A DNA stretch of 47,056 nucleotides from Veillonellaceae bacterium DNF00626. GTDB lineage: Bacteria; Bacillota; Negativicutes; Veillonellales; Dialisteraceae. The stretch's first letter is position 1. Each line of letters begins with the position of its first letter. Shown piece by piece: positions 1-7,421 of the stretch. The position numbers and the translations under genes are program-made. Below the pieces are notes generated by a model that ran no database searches, was not told where the DNA came from, and saw only the letters and a list, made by a program, of their open reading frames with translations. The DNA is taken from contig KQ960837.1 of assembly GCA_001553355.1 (NCBI GenBank), forward strand, positions 1 through 47,056, given 5' to 3'.

Positions 1-261
1 GGATGAAACCATTATTTCGTAAAATTTCTACTTAGCTTTCGGGAAAAACAACATGCTTTTCTCACTCTGTGTGAGCAAATTATATTTTGGTTAATTGTAA
101 AATGAAATCGGACACATAAAAATACAAGCAGAAAAACCTGTAGTAAGATGAATTTGACCAATATATCTGCTGAAAGGGGTATCCTTCATATCTCAACAGC
201 ATTCTAACACAAAGAAACGTTCTTTCCAACAGCAAATTGCTCGACTTTCATCCGCTACATA
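1..261. other. Non-coding stretch left of the metal-uptake block
   Basis: No convincing gene is visible on either strand. The stretch holds a 19-bp element at 81-99 resembling the operator at 4043-4061. On the minus strand this element is followed by a TATAAT-like box, so a leftward promoter leaving the window is possible. The right end abuts the first copy of the 39-bp direct repeat. It may be the leader of a gene that lies off the window. Confidence 0.4.
81..99. promoter_or_regulatory. Candidate operator, second copy of the 19-mer
   Basis: TATATTTTGGTTAATTGTA matches the palindromic 19-mer at 4043-4061 at 15 of 19 positions, with the right half (GTTAATTGTA) identical. Read on the minus strand it runs straight into a TATAAT-like hexamer, as the other copy lies against a -10 box. 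A metalloregulator site of the Fur type is an inference from size and context. Confidence 0.4.
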
Positions 262-300
262 ATTTTTCTGAGTGACTGTCCGATTTAATATTGCAATTTA
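262..300 (+). repeat. 39-bp direct repeat, copy 1
   Basis: A 39-bp sequence starting ATTTTTCTGAGTGACTGTCC and ending ATTGCAATTTA is repeated exactly, same orientation, at 3998-4036. The two copies bound a 3.7-kb block holding the TrmO-family gene, the ABC operon and the TonB-receptor tail. Flanking bases differ on both sides, so the identity is limited to these 39 bp. Confidence 0.85.
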
Positions 301-332
301 GTAATGATTTCTATTTGCCTTAAGGAGGAAGA

Positions 333-734
333 ATGGAATTAAAAGAAATAGGGAAAATACACAGTCCTTACAAAACAGTAAAAGAAGCGCCGCGGCAGGG
401 AAAGCTTTCTGATAAATCTTGTGAGCTTGAAATCTTTCCGGCTTATGAAGCAGCACTGCTTCATGTGGATGAAAGGAGATATTATGTGGTTTTATATTTT
501 GCCCACGAAGCTGACCGCACGGCCCTGCAAACAGTGCCGCCCTGGGCAAAAGAACCTTACGGCGTATTTGCCTGCCGTTCGCCGCGCCGGCCGAATCCCA
601 TCAATTTATGCGTGGTCAAGCTGGTAAGGCGAGAAAAGAACAGACTTTTTGTAATCGGGCTGGATGCCGTTGACGGAAGCAGCCTGATTGACATAAAACC
701 CTATGTAAAAGAACTGGATGAAGCGGAAGCGTAG
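333..734 (+). CDS. TrmO/TsaA-family (YaeB-like) tRNA methyltransferase-type protein
   Basis: A 133-residue protein matching the YaeB/TsaA/TrmO beta-barrel family. The E. coli member TrmO N6-methylates t6A37 of tRNA-Thr using SAM. The family signature RSPRRPNPINL sits near residues 83-93, preceded by FAHEADR and followed by a VDGSSLIDIKPYV motif typical of the domain end. It is only the core domain; TrmO itself is about 235 residues, so short stand-alone members like this may have another role. The start follows a strong AAGGAGG. It converges with the ABC operon and shares a bidirectional terminator with it. Short members near metal or corrinoid uptake genes are common, but a metal-linked role here is inference. 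Confidence 0.75.
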   Translation: MELKEIGKIHSPYKTVKEAPRQGKLSDKSCELEIFPAYEAALLHVDERRYYVVLYFAHEADRTALQTVPPWAKEPYGVFACRSPRRPNPINLCVVKLVRREKNRLFVIGLDAVDGSSLIDIKPYVKELDEAEA

Positions 735-794
735 GCAATAAAAACAGACACTGCGGAAAAATAATTTCATCGCGGTGTCTGTTTTTATTGCCTA
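732..794. terminator. Bidirectional terminator between the TrmO-family gene and the ABC operon
   Basis: A perfect 20-bp inverted repeat (left arm from 732, right arm ending 794) starts within the stop codon of the TrmO-family gene. Arms rich in A on one side and T on the other let it work in both directions. The ATPase gene ends about 130 bp further on. Confidence 0.8.
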
Positions 795-923
795 TACAAG
801 CAAGTGATACAGCTTATTCAAAAAATGCAGTGCATGCCGTGGTCAAGGAAGTGCCGTCTTTTCCACCGAACGATTTGTAAGAAGGGTGGATGGGAAGCCT
901 TGTTTATACTGGTGATAGCAGTG

Positions 924-1718
924 TTATACCGGTATATGTTCATCGAGGGTTCTGACGGACATGTGCGGAATGATTACAGGGACGCCTGTCTGGTCCTGCT
1001 TGATTTCAGCATGGACGCCATATACATCTTTGAGCATATTTTCCGTAAATACTTCTTCCGGAGAGCCTTGGTTATAGATTCCCCCGTTTCCGTCAAATAC
1101 GAAGACCCGGTCTCCAAATCGTGCGGCTAAGTTTAAGTCGTGAAGAACAACGACAAACCCTATATGATGATGTCGCGTAATTTCCTTTATTACTTCACAC
1201 AGCTCCAATTGCTTTTGTAGATCAAGACTGTTTGTCGGCTCATCCATGAGAAGCACTTTCGGTTTTCGAACAAGTGTCTGTGCGATAGACACTAATTTCT
1301 GCTGGCCGCCACTGAGTGAAGAAAATGAGGTCTGTGCCAAATGGCTTATGTGGAGTGTTTCTAATATCTTCATGACGCATGTTGCATCCTCTTTTGTGAT
1401 ATGCAAGTTTAAATAGGGCAACCGGCCTAAAAGAACTGTCTCAAAAACCGTAAGGTTTAAGGATGAAACTTCTTCCTGTGGCAGATAAGCCATGAGTGCG
1501 ATTCGTTCTTTTAATGTTATGTTGGTAATGTCCCGGTTCCCGTAAAAGAATCTTCCTGATGGAGAAAGCAGGTGAAAAAGGCATTTCAGGAATGTGGATT
1601 TTCCGGCGGCATTGGGGCCTATGATTACGTTGAATTCATTTTTGAATGTAAGAGAGAGATTTTTGAAAACAGGAGATTTTCCCGGATAAGCGAAGGATAA
1701 GTTTTTCGTGGTAATCAT
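924..1718 (-). CDS. ABC transporter ATPase, FecE/BtuD type
   Basis: A 264-residue ATP-binding subunit of an iron-siderophore/heme/cobalamin-class importer. Walker A is GPNAAGKST at residues 34-42, followed by the Q-loop (AYLPQEEVS), the signature LSGGQQKL, Walker B VLLMDEP and the switch histidine in VVVLHDLN. The length is normal for FecE/FhuC/BtuD. It overlaps the permease gene by 4 bp (ATGA type), so the two are translationally coupled. It is the last gene of the three-gene operon. The substrate cannot be read from the ATPase. Confidence 0.92.
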   Translation of the reverse strand: MITTKNLSFAYPGKSPVFKNLSLTFKNEFNVIIGPNAAGKSTFLKCLFHLLSPSGRFFYGNRDITNITLKERIALMAYLPQEEVSSLNLTVFETVLLGRLPYLNLHITKEDATCVMKILETLHISHLAQTSFSSLSGGQQKLVSIAQTLVRKPKVLLMDEPTNSLDLQKQLELCEVIKEITRHHHIGFVVVLHDLNLAARFGDRVFVFDGNGGIYNQGSPEEVFTENMLKDVYGVHAEIKQDQTGVPVIIPHMSVRTLDEHIPV

Positions 1719-2776
1719 AGGCTTTTTCTTCCTTGGTTGAAGATGAGGATAATAAAGAAAGGGATTCCGATAAAAGAAGTAATGAGTCCAATCGGGAGAA
1801 GTGCTCCGGGAATAAGGATTTTTGAAAGCATGGAGGCCACAGAAAGGATAAAAGCGCCAAAGAGAGCGGAAACCGGAAGCAGGAAACGCTGATCTTCCCC
1901 GGTGAGTCCTCTTGCAAGATGGGGTGCGACAAGGCCTAAAAATCCGATGGTTCCCACGAAGCAGACTGCTGTTGCTGTGAGCAGTGAGACAAGTATGATG
2001 ACATGACAGCGCAGCTGGTAAACATCTACTCCCAGGCTCAGTGCTTTCTGGTCATTCAGTGTAAGAGCCGTGAGTTTCCATGAGTGATGGAGAAAAAAGA
2101 AAAAGGTGAAAAGAAATACAATGGCAAGAATGACTGTTTTCTCCCAGGTGGATTTTGACAGGCTCCCAAAACTCCAGAAGATCAGACTTTGCAATTTATT
2201 TTCATCGGCAATATATTGAAGAAACATGGTGAATGCATGAAAAATGAAATTAAGAGCGATGCCGAAAAGAATAATTAAATGTCTTTTGCTTTGATGCCAG
2301 GCGGAAAAACGATAAATTAGAAAAGAGGCTACCAGGGCGAATAAAAAAGAGTTGACCGTGACAAGCAGATTTGACGGTATGCCCAGAATATTGATATCCA
2401 GAATGATTCCTACTGCGGCGCCGAAAGCGGCTGCTGCAGAAATTCCCAGTGTATAAGGGCTTGCCATAGGATTTCCTAAAATGGTCTGCATTTCACAACC
2501 GCAGATGGAAAAACCTGCACCGGCAAGGATTGCCATGCATGCCATCGGGAGGCGGATGTCCCATATTACGGTGTGAAGAGTTGTGTTTTCATCGCCTGCA
2601 AGAGCTGATAAAACCGCTGAGAGTGGAATTGTAGTAGACCCTATGACAACATTCAGAAAAAAGCAGAGAAGAGTGCCTACAATAAGGGCAGTAAGAGCAA
2701 CTGTTTTCTTTCTGACAATCTGGCGGTATATAAAAACAGCTTTTTCTACGGAGGCTATTCCATTTTGATTTTCCAT
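1715..2776 (-). CDS. FecCD-family ABC permease
   Basis: A 353-residue polytopic inner-membrane protein of the FecCD/BtuC family, with about 9-10 hydrophobic segments. The conserved GNPMASPYTLGISAAAAFGA motif near residues 115-134 and the cytoplasmic GFLGLVAPHLAR loop that docks the ATPase are both clear. It would work as a homodimer with the ATPase and the lipoprotein. It overlaps the binding-protein gene by 22 bp and the ATPase gene by 4 bp, so the operon order is binding protein, permease, ATPase. The family moves ferric siderophores, heme, cobalamin or other metal complexes. Confidence 0.92.
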   Translation of the reverse strand: MENQNGIASVEKAVFIYRQIVRKKTVALTALIVGTLLCFFLNVVIGSTTIPLSAVLSALAGDENTTLHTVIWDIRLPMACMAILAGAGFSICGCEMQTILGNPMASPYTLGISAAAAFGAAVGIILDINILGIPSNLLVTVNSFLFALVASFLIYRFSAWHQSKRHLIILFGIALNFIFHAFTMFLQYIADENKLQSLIFWSFGSLSKSTWEKTVILAIVFLFTFFFFLHHSWKLTALTLNDQKALSLGVDVYQLRCHVIILVSLLTATAVCFVGTIGFLGLVAPHLARGLTGEDQRFLLPVSALFGAFILSVASMLSKILIPGALLPIGLITSFIGIPFFIILIFNQGRKSL

Positions 2777-3885
2777 AAGCCATCCGTCCTTTTTATCAGC
2801 ATGAATCTGTCGTAAAATTCATCGAGCTGTTTTTCCGGATCAAGAGATTGGAATGCTTCCGGGTAGAACGATTTAGCAAAACACTGTACCGGGTAGAAGA
2901 GGAACGGTGTACGGTTAAGTTCATGATGAAATTCATAGACTTCTTTATTTTTAACGGCCTTAATATTCTGCCAGCCCGGACGTAAAAGGATATTGAAACG
3001 ATTCGGCTGCGGTGCCTGTAAATCAAACCCCATGCCCATCCGACTGCAGTCGGAAAGGATAATGAAATCAGGGTCAGCGTTGATTACAAATTCCGGATCA
3101 ATCATAACTCCGCCTTTCATGGATTTTCCGGCAGCATGATCTGCCAGGTTGTCTCCGCCGGCATAGTTAATAAGGGCACCCCATCCGGATGTCTTGCTTG
3201 TTTTGGATGGACCGTACACTTCGGCGGTGCCTGATTTTTCATAGTAAACAAGAGGTTTACTTCTTTTTACGTTGGCAAGTCCGTCTTTGACTACTTTAAA
3301 CTGTTTATCCAAAAATGCATTTACCTCTGCCGCTTTTTCCTCTTCATTGAAAATCTTACCCATCAGCGTATATGTTTCCTGGGCAGAGCGGTCTACATTT
3401 TGGGGGACATCTACCAGCACAAGGGCAATACCGGCTTTCGTGAGTTGCGGTTCTATATCCAATGCATGGAGGTGAGCCTGCATGGCGGAGTTGACGATGA
3501 GAACGTCCGGCTTTTTGGCAAGAATGGCCTCCAAATCGAAGGGAGCATTGTGTGGAGAAATAACAGTCCATCTGTCTTTCCATTGTGGGAATTTGGCTTC
3601 ATATACGTTATCATAACTCCATTTGCCGCCGGAATCGCCGACACCAACCAGCATTTCAAAAGCTGCTTCTCCTTTGAGGGGAATAATAAAGTTAATCAGG
3701 TCAAAGGTACTGAGGGCGTAGGTTTTAATAGTTTTGGGAAGAGTTACTTTTCGGCCGGTGGCATCTGTGATAGTGATGGACACATCTTTTTTGGGGGATA
3801 CCGGTTGGAACAGGTTGCTACATCCGGCAAACATGATGCCTGCTACCATGAAAAGAAGACAGAAGAAGAATTTTGTACTGCGCAT
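2755..3885 (-). CDS. Periplasmic metal-complex-binding lipoprotein (TroA/BtuF-like)
   Basis: A 376-residue lipoprotein. Residues 1-21 form a signal sequence ending in the lipobox FAGC, with the lipidated Cys at 22. The mature part has the two-lobed helical-backbone pattern, with KKPDVLIVNSAM in the first lobe and NADPDFIILSD in the second. It would deliver an iron, heme or corrinoid complex to the FecCD permease. The start is set by TAGGAGG, whose TAG is also the stop codon of the TonB-receptor remnant directly upstream. That receptor remnant supports an outer-membrane-dependent substrate such as a siderophore, heme or cobalamin. The exact ligand is not determined. Confidence 0.88.
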   Translation of the reverse strand: MRSTKFFFCLLFMVAGIMFAGCSNLFQPVSPKKDVSITITDATGRKVTLPKTIKTYALSTFDLINFIIPLKGEAAFEMLVGVGDSGGKWSYDNVYEAKFPQWKDRWTVISPHNAPFDLEAILAKKPDVLIVNSAMQAHLHALDIEPQLTKAGIALVLVDVPQNVDRSAQETYTLMGKIFNEEEKAAEVNAFLDKQFKVVKDGLANVKRSKPLVYYEKSGTAEVYGPSKTSKTSGWGALINYAGGDNLADHAAGKSMKGGVMIDPEFVINADPDFIILSDCSRMGMGFDLQAPQPNRFNILLRPGWQNIKAVKNKEVYEFHHELNRTPFLFYPVQCFAKSFYPEAFQSLDPEKQLDEFYDRFMLIKRTDGLWKIKME

Positions 3886-3897
3886 GTGCTCAACCTC

Positions 3898-3999
3898 CTA
3901 GAATCGATACTGGTAAGAAACGCTGTAATTGGTACCTGGCATTCGGAAGCCGCAGCTTTCTTCATAGTAACGATCAAAAATATTGTTGACTGCCAGGAT
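3898..3999 (-). pseudogene. C-terminal remnant of a TonB-dependent receptor
   Basis: On the minus strand an open frame ending at the TAG at 3898-3900 reads LAVNNIFDRYYEES, then MPGTNYSVSYQYRF and stop. This is the classic last-strand pattern of TonB-dependent receptors (xxNxFDxxY, then PGRxYxxxxxxxF with a terminal Phe). Only about 33 residues survive. Homology stops at the 39-bp repeat and an in-frame stop lies at 4021-4023. The receptor that presumably served this ABC importer has been lost here, leaving its tail between promoter and operon. Confidence 0.75.
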
Positions 4000-4036
4000 T
4001 TTTCTGAGTGACTGTCCGATTTAATATTGCAATTTA
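3998..4036 (+). repeat. 39-bp direct repeat, copy 2
   Basis: Exact copy of 262-300 in the same orientation. Here it lies between the candidate operator (4043-4061) and the TonB-receptor tail, so on the minus strand it is part of the transcribed leader of the ABC operon. Recombination between the copies would excise the whole block 301-4036. Confidence 0.85.
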
Positions 4037-4042
4037 ATTAAT

Positions 4043-4061
4043 TACAATATAGTTAATTGTA
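4043..4061. promoter_or_regulatory. 19-bp palindromic operator candidate
   Basis: TACAATATAGTTAATTGTA has perfect 6-bp arms (TACAAT/ATTGTA) around a 7-bp centre and abuts the -10 box of the promoter at 4061-4089. A bound repressor would block initiation or promoter clearance. Length, AT-richness and the metal-uptake operon it controls suggest a Fur-family regulator, by inference. Confidence 0.55.
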
Positions 4062-4089
4062 TTTTAGCAATATGCTATCATTTTGTCAA
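4061..4089 (-). promoter_or_regulatory. Sigma-A promoter for the ABC uptake operon
   Basis: On the minus strand TTGACA (4084-4089), a 17-bp spacer and TAAAAT (4061-4066). The -35 overlaps the end of thiE. It reads into the operator, the repeat leader, the receptor remnant and the binding-protein gene. Confidence 0.75.
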
Positions 4090-4724
4090 ATTGATTTAAT
4101 GGAATAAAAAATATGTTTTAACGCCCTTGCTGCTTCTTTTGGTTTATCGGCAGTCATAATCTCGGATACCACAGCAATTCCATCTATATTTATTCCTTTT
4201 AACTTCAATAAGGTATCTTGATGGATTCCGCCAATAGCCACTATGGGAATTTCTATATTTGCCTTGATTTGTTGCAGTGTGTGTAGGGAAATAACAGTAG
4301 CATCTTTTTTTGTGTCTGTCGAAAATATAGCGCCTACACCTAAATAGTCTGCCCCTTCTTCTGCTGCTTTCTGTGCTTCTTCTTCTGTCGAGGCAGATAT
4401 ACCTATTATTTTTTCTTCCCCAATTATTTTTCGTGCGACAGAAAGAGGCATGTCACTTTGCCCTAAGTGAACACCGGCGGCATCAACGGCTTGCATGATG
4501 TCTAAGCGGTCATTGATAATCAAAGGAATATGATAAGCATCTGTTACTTCTTTAACTTGACAGGCTTGTTGATAAAATGTTCTTGTATCGGCTGTCTTTT
4601 CTCGAAGTTGTACGACAGTTACTCCGCCTTGAATGGCTTCTTCTACTACATGAGCAAGAGGGTATTTCTTGCATAAAGAAGAATCTGTCACTAAATACAA
4701 TTCATAATTCTTATCATATTTCAT
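4086..4724 (-). CDS. thiE: Thiamine-phosphate synthase
   Basis: A 212-residue TIM-barrel enzyme that joins hydroxymethylpyrimidine diphosphate and hydroxyethylthiazole phosphate to thiamine phosphate. Family motifs are present: VVQLREK near residue 40, the phosphate/Mg region LIINDR and GVHLGQSDMP, GISASTEEEA, GVGAIF and the phosphate-binding IGGI. The length is normal. The start lies inside the end of thiM (11-bp overlap), so the two are coupled. No thiD or pyrimidine synthesis gene is nearby, which fits a salvage route. Its 3' end overlaps the -35 of the ABC-operon promoter. Confidence 0.95.
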   Translation of the reverse strand: MKYDKNYELYLVTDSSLCKKYPLAHVVEEAIQGGVTVVQLREKTADTRTFYQQACQVKEVTDAYHIPLIINDRLDIMQAVDAAGVHLGQSDMPLSVARKIIGEEKIIGISASTEEEAQKAAEEGADYLGVGAIFSTDTKKDATVISLHTLQQIKANIEIPIVAIGGIHQDTLLKLKGINIDGIAVVSEIMTADKPKEAARALKHIFYSIKSI

Positions 4725-5511
4725 GAATGCGTCCCCATTCTTTCAATGTGTTTATATTCATTTTCCCTATTTCATCAATAATTCCCATGTGAAAATGTCC
4801 AAGACCTTTATTTCCATTTTGTTTCCATGAAATTTCTCCGGCTATGCCCATTGTCATAATAGCTTCTACAGTAGCATCATAAGCATCCTGGCTTGCCGCA
4901 GCCACAAAAGTTCCTACCAACGATGTGCACATACAACCTGTCCCGGTAACAGTGCCCATCTCTTTACATCCATTTTCAATTTCTGTCAGTCTTTGACCAT
5001 CAGTTATTTTGTCAATAGCACCCGTGACTGCCAATATGGTTTTCCATTGTTTCGCATAATTTTTGAGTAAATCATTCACCTGAGAAATATTTTCGCTACC
5101 GGCATCAACGCCTTTCATGTGAATATTTTCTTCTGCCAGAGCCATTATTTCCGACAAATTACCACGAATCACTGTCATATGTATTTTCCCCATCAAAAGC
5201 CGTGCCACTTCTCGTCTATATACTGTTGCACCGCATCCAACGGGATCAAATATAACCGGTATCCCTAATTCATTGGCCTTTTGTCCTGCCATTATCATTG
5301 ACTTCACTTTTACACTATTTAATGTACCTATATTAATAACTAAAGCTGATGCGATACCCACCATATCTTCTACTTCTTCTATGGCATCCGCCATCACCGG
5401 TGCGCCCCCTATGGCAAGTGTTACATTCGCACAATCGTTTACTGTCACATAGTTGGTTATATGATGTACCAACGGTTTTTTACTTTTAATATCTGAAATC
5501 ATATCTTTCAT
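4714..5511 (-). CDS. thiM: Hydroxyethylthiazole kinase
   Basis: A 265-residue ribokinase-fold enzyme phosphorylating the thiazole alcohol for thiE. Recognisable parts are PLVHHITNYVTVNDCAN at the N-terminus, APVMAD, PVGCGAT and the catalytic TGTGCMCT motif with its Cys. A longer frame exists upstream, but GGGAGGG lies just before the ATG at 5511 (MKDMISD), so I take that start. No TPP riboswitch (no CUGAGA core) is visible in the short leader. The gene follows the thioredoxin terminator. Confidence 0.94.
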   Translation of the reverse strand: MKDMISDIKSKKPLVHHITNYVTVNDCANVTLAIGGAPVMADAIEEVEDMVGIASALVINIGTLNSVKVKSMIMAGQKANELGIPVIFDPVGCGATVYRREVARLLMGKIHMTVIRGNLSEIMALAEENIHMKGVDAGSENISQVNDLLKNYAKQWKTILAVTGAIDKITDGQRLTEIENGCKEMGTVTGTGCMCTSLVGTFVAAASQDAYDATVEAIMTMGIAGEISWKQNGNKGLGHFHMGIIDEIGKMNINTLKEWGRIHEI

Positions 5512-5549
5512 CGTGATCCCTCCCAATCTCGTATTCTACTCCCATCCCT

Positions 5550-5608
5550 ATCAAAATAAAAGAGACTTCAATGGCTGAAAATATGTATTCTTTACCATTA
5601 AAGTCTCT
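5550..5608 (-). terminator. Terminator of the thioredoxin gene
   Basis: On the minus strand AGAGACTT (from 5608) pairs with AAGTCTCT (ending 5561), extended by ATGG/CCAT, followed by TTTTATTTT. It lies right after the thioredoxin stop and before thiM. Confidence 0.7.
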
Positions 5609-5618
5609 ATCGCAAAAA

Positions 5619-5936
5619 TTATTTCGTATTCTTTTCAATGAATTTAACCAATTCAGGATATCCCACATCACCGCCGCCGATGATTCGATCAATTTCTTTT
5701 CCATCACGGAAAAATATCAATGTGGGTATGATTTCTACTTCAAATCGTTCTGCCAATTCTTTATCGTCATCGCAATTCACTTCATAAATAGGTATAGATA
5801 TTTCACCGGAGACTTTCTCTACCATCGGATGAAGACGACGACAATAACCACACCACGGTGCGCTAAACATGACAACAGCATTTCCTTTAGCTGTCACTTC
5901 ATCAAAATTTCCTGTTCCACTTATCACCTGTATCAT
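5619..5936 (-). CDS. Thioredoxin-like protein
   Basis: A 105-residue single-domain thioredoxin fold. The active site is SAPWCGYCRR with Cys29 and Cys32, so CGYC rather than the usual CGPC, closer to glutaredoxin-like thioredoxins. The cis-Pro region VEIIPTLIFFRDGKE and the GG motif near the C-terminus are present. No signal peptide, so cytoplasmic. AGGAGG sits 8 bp before the second ATG (MIQVIS), preferred over the ATG two codons earlier. It has its own promoter and terminator and is monocistronic. Confidence 0.92.
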   Translation of the reverse strand: MIQVISGTGNFDEVTAKGNAVVMFSAPWCGYCRRLHPMVEKVSGEISIPIYEVNCDDDKELAERFEVEIIPTLIFFRDGKEIDRIIGGGDVGYPELVKFIEKNTK

Positions 5937-5975
5937 ATACATGTCCTCCTATTCATAATCTTATATCTGTATTTT

Positions 5976-6004
5976 ATTATATCTGTTATATCGAAAATCG
6001 TCAA
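5976..6004 (-). promoter_or_regulatory. Promoter of the thioredoxin gene
   Basis: TTGACG (5999-6004), 17-bp spacer and TATAAT (5976-5981) on the minus strand, about 40 bp before the start codon. Confidence 0.75.
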
Positions 6005-6025
6005 TTCAACGACTTCTATTTTTTC

Positions 6026-6053
6026 ATAAAAATAACCGCCCGATAAGAGCGGT
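6026..6053 (-). terminator. Terminator downstream of tmRNA
   Basis: On the minus strand ACCGC and GCGGT arms around a 9-bp loop are followed by TTATTTTTATG. It lies about 65 bp beyond the mature 3' end of ssrA. Confidence 0.7.
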
Positions 6054-6119
6054 CATGCTACATGTCGTAGCTATATAAAAACGAATATAAGTTCCACCTA
6101 CGTTTCGTCTATTCACGTC

Positions 6120-6462
6120 TGGTGGAGATGAGGGGAGTCGAACCCCTGTCCAAAAAGATTGTCACATAAACTTCTCCGAGTGCAGCTATTGTTTGAAATT
6201 TAAGTAAAGTACCGTACAAGAGCAAACTACCTTTACCGATTTCGGAATTATTTTCCCTACTTTGTCCCGAACGCCCAAAGCAAGTATCCTATTGGTTGAT
6301 GTCAGCCTGACGTCATAGGAAAACGTCAGGGGACATTAGCAGATTAGGCTGCTAAAGCAAAATCTTGTTTTGCGTTTATGTTTGTCCACCGTTTAACGGG
6401 TAAATGGAATCCCGACTCGCTATTTATGACACAAATTCTCCTGTCGAAACCGGTGCATCCCC
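6120..6462 (-). ncRNA. ssrA: tmRNA
   Basis: The 5' end GGGGATG pairs with CATCTCC at the 3' end, followed by an encoded ACCA. The T-arm GGTTCGACTCCCC and the 5' CCGGTTTCGACAGG element are canonical. The tag frame ends AKQDFALAA and stop (GCAGCCTAA), the usual ALAA degron. The remainder forms pseudoknots, for example the CCTGACG/CGTCAGG pair near 6310-6330. It rescues stalled ribosomes together with SmpB, which is not in this window. Length about 343 nt. Confidence 0.95.
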
Positions 6463-6473
6463 GGAGTGTTCCT

Positions 6474-6502
6474 ATCATAATTCAAATTTTTATCCTTGTC
6501 AA
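6474..6502 (-). promoter_or_regulatory. Promoter of ssrA
   Basis: TTGACA (6497-6502), 17-bp spacer, TATGAT (6474-6479) on the minus strand, 12 bp before the mature tmRNA 5' end. Confidence 0.75.
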
Positions 6503-6509
6503 ACTTTGT

Positions 6510-7421
6510 TTATCTTACCAATTCAAGACAAGCGATCATTTCCTTTGGTAATGGTGCTTCAAAATGCATTTCTTGATGAGTGATGGGATGAACCAAATCT
6601 AAAGTATGGGAATGAAGCGCTTGGCCTTCCAAGGGAAAATCATCTTTCTTTCTTCCGTAAAGTGGATCATTCACTACCGGATGTCCTATGTATGCCATAT
6701 GAACACGAATTTGATGCGTCCTTCCCGTTTCCAATTGACATTCAAGCCACGAATATTTAGGGAAATATTCCAACACACGAAAATGCGTCACTGCCGGTTT
6801 CCCTGCATCCGGTTGCACTTCTCTTTTCATTCGATTTTTTAAGCTTCTCCCTAAGGGGAGACGAATCACCCCTTGATTTCCTTCCATCTGCCCATGCACC
6901 AATGCCAAGTACCGCCGTTGTGCCACATGGTCAGCTATTTCTTTTTGCAAAACAGGAAAAGCTCTTTGTGATTTTGCTACCACCATTACTCCGGATGTAT
7001 CCTTATCTAACCGATGAACGATACCCGGTCTTTCCGGATCACCCACAGCACGCAAAGCATCTCCGCAATGAAAAAGCAAAGCATTCACCAACGTGCCATC
7101 AGGATTCCCCGTACCGGGATGAACCACCATGCCCCTTGCTTTATTAATCACAATCATGTCATCATCTTCATACAAAATATCTAAGGATAATTCCTGAGGA
7201 AGCAACGAATCTTCCTTCTTTAGCTCCCAAGAGAAATATATTCTCTCTCCTTCAGATACATGATAATTCGCATGAAGCACTTTTCCGGAATCAGATAGAG
7301 CCTTACCGGCTTTGATATACTTCTGTACTTCTGAGCGTGTCAAACCGGTTTGTTCCGTCAAAAAACAATCAAGACGAACCTTTTCATCATCTGCGCCTAC
7401 CACATAATCCTTATCAATCAT
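6510..7421 (-). CDS. RluD-type 23S rRNA pseudouridine synthase (YlyB-like)
   Basis: A 303-residue enzyme with an N-terminal S4 RNA-binding domain (about 15-65: VRLDCFL to YHVSEGERI) and a RluA/RluD catalytic domain. The catalytic motif is HRLDKDTSG at 136-144, with Asp139 the nucleophile, followed by GRTHQIRVHM. Firmicute genes of this type directly after lspA (ylyB) modify 23S rRNA uridines in the helix-69 region or similar sites; the exact target is not readable here. It overlaps lspA by 8 bp, so the two form one unit. Confidence 0.93.
   Translation of the reverse strand: MIDKDYVVGADDEKVRLDCFLTEQTGLTRSEVQKYIKAGKALSDSGKVLHANYHVSEGERIYFSWELKKEDSLLPQELSLDILYEDDDMIVINKARGMVVHPGTGNPDGTLVNALLFHCGDALRAVGDPERPGIVHRLDKDTSGVMVVAKSQRAFPVLQKEIADHVAQRRYLALVHGQMEGNQGVIRLPLGRSLKNRMKREVQPDAGKPAVTHFRVLEYFPKYSWLECQLETGRTHQIRVHMAYIGHPVVNDPLYGRKKDDFPLEGQALHSHTLDLVHPITHQEMHFEAPLPKEMIACLELVR

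Noticed and set aside
804-1130. 108-residue plus-strand open frame
   Set aside because: Most of it is antisense to the ABC ATPase, without a ribosome-binding site or protein-like composition.
3400-4011. 203-residue plus-strand open frame
   Set aside because: Antisense to the binding-protein gene and the receptor remnant; the minus strand carries a clear lipoprotein with motifs and Shine-Dalgarno.
5512-5618. TPP riboswitch before thiM
   Set aside because: Expected for thiamine genes, but no CUGAGA-type core is present and the interval is mostly the thioredoxin terminator.
5571-6029. 152-residue plus-strand open frame
   Set aside because: Antisense to thioredoxin, which has promoter, ribosome-binding site and CGYC motif on the other strand.
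6120-6462. Integration site at the tmRNA 3' end
   Set aside because: No integrase gene and no repeat of the tmRNA 3' end were seen nearby.
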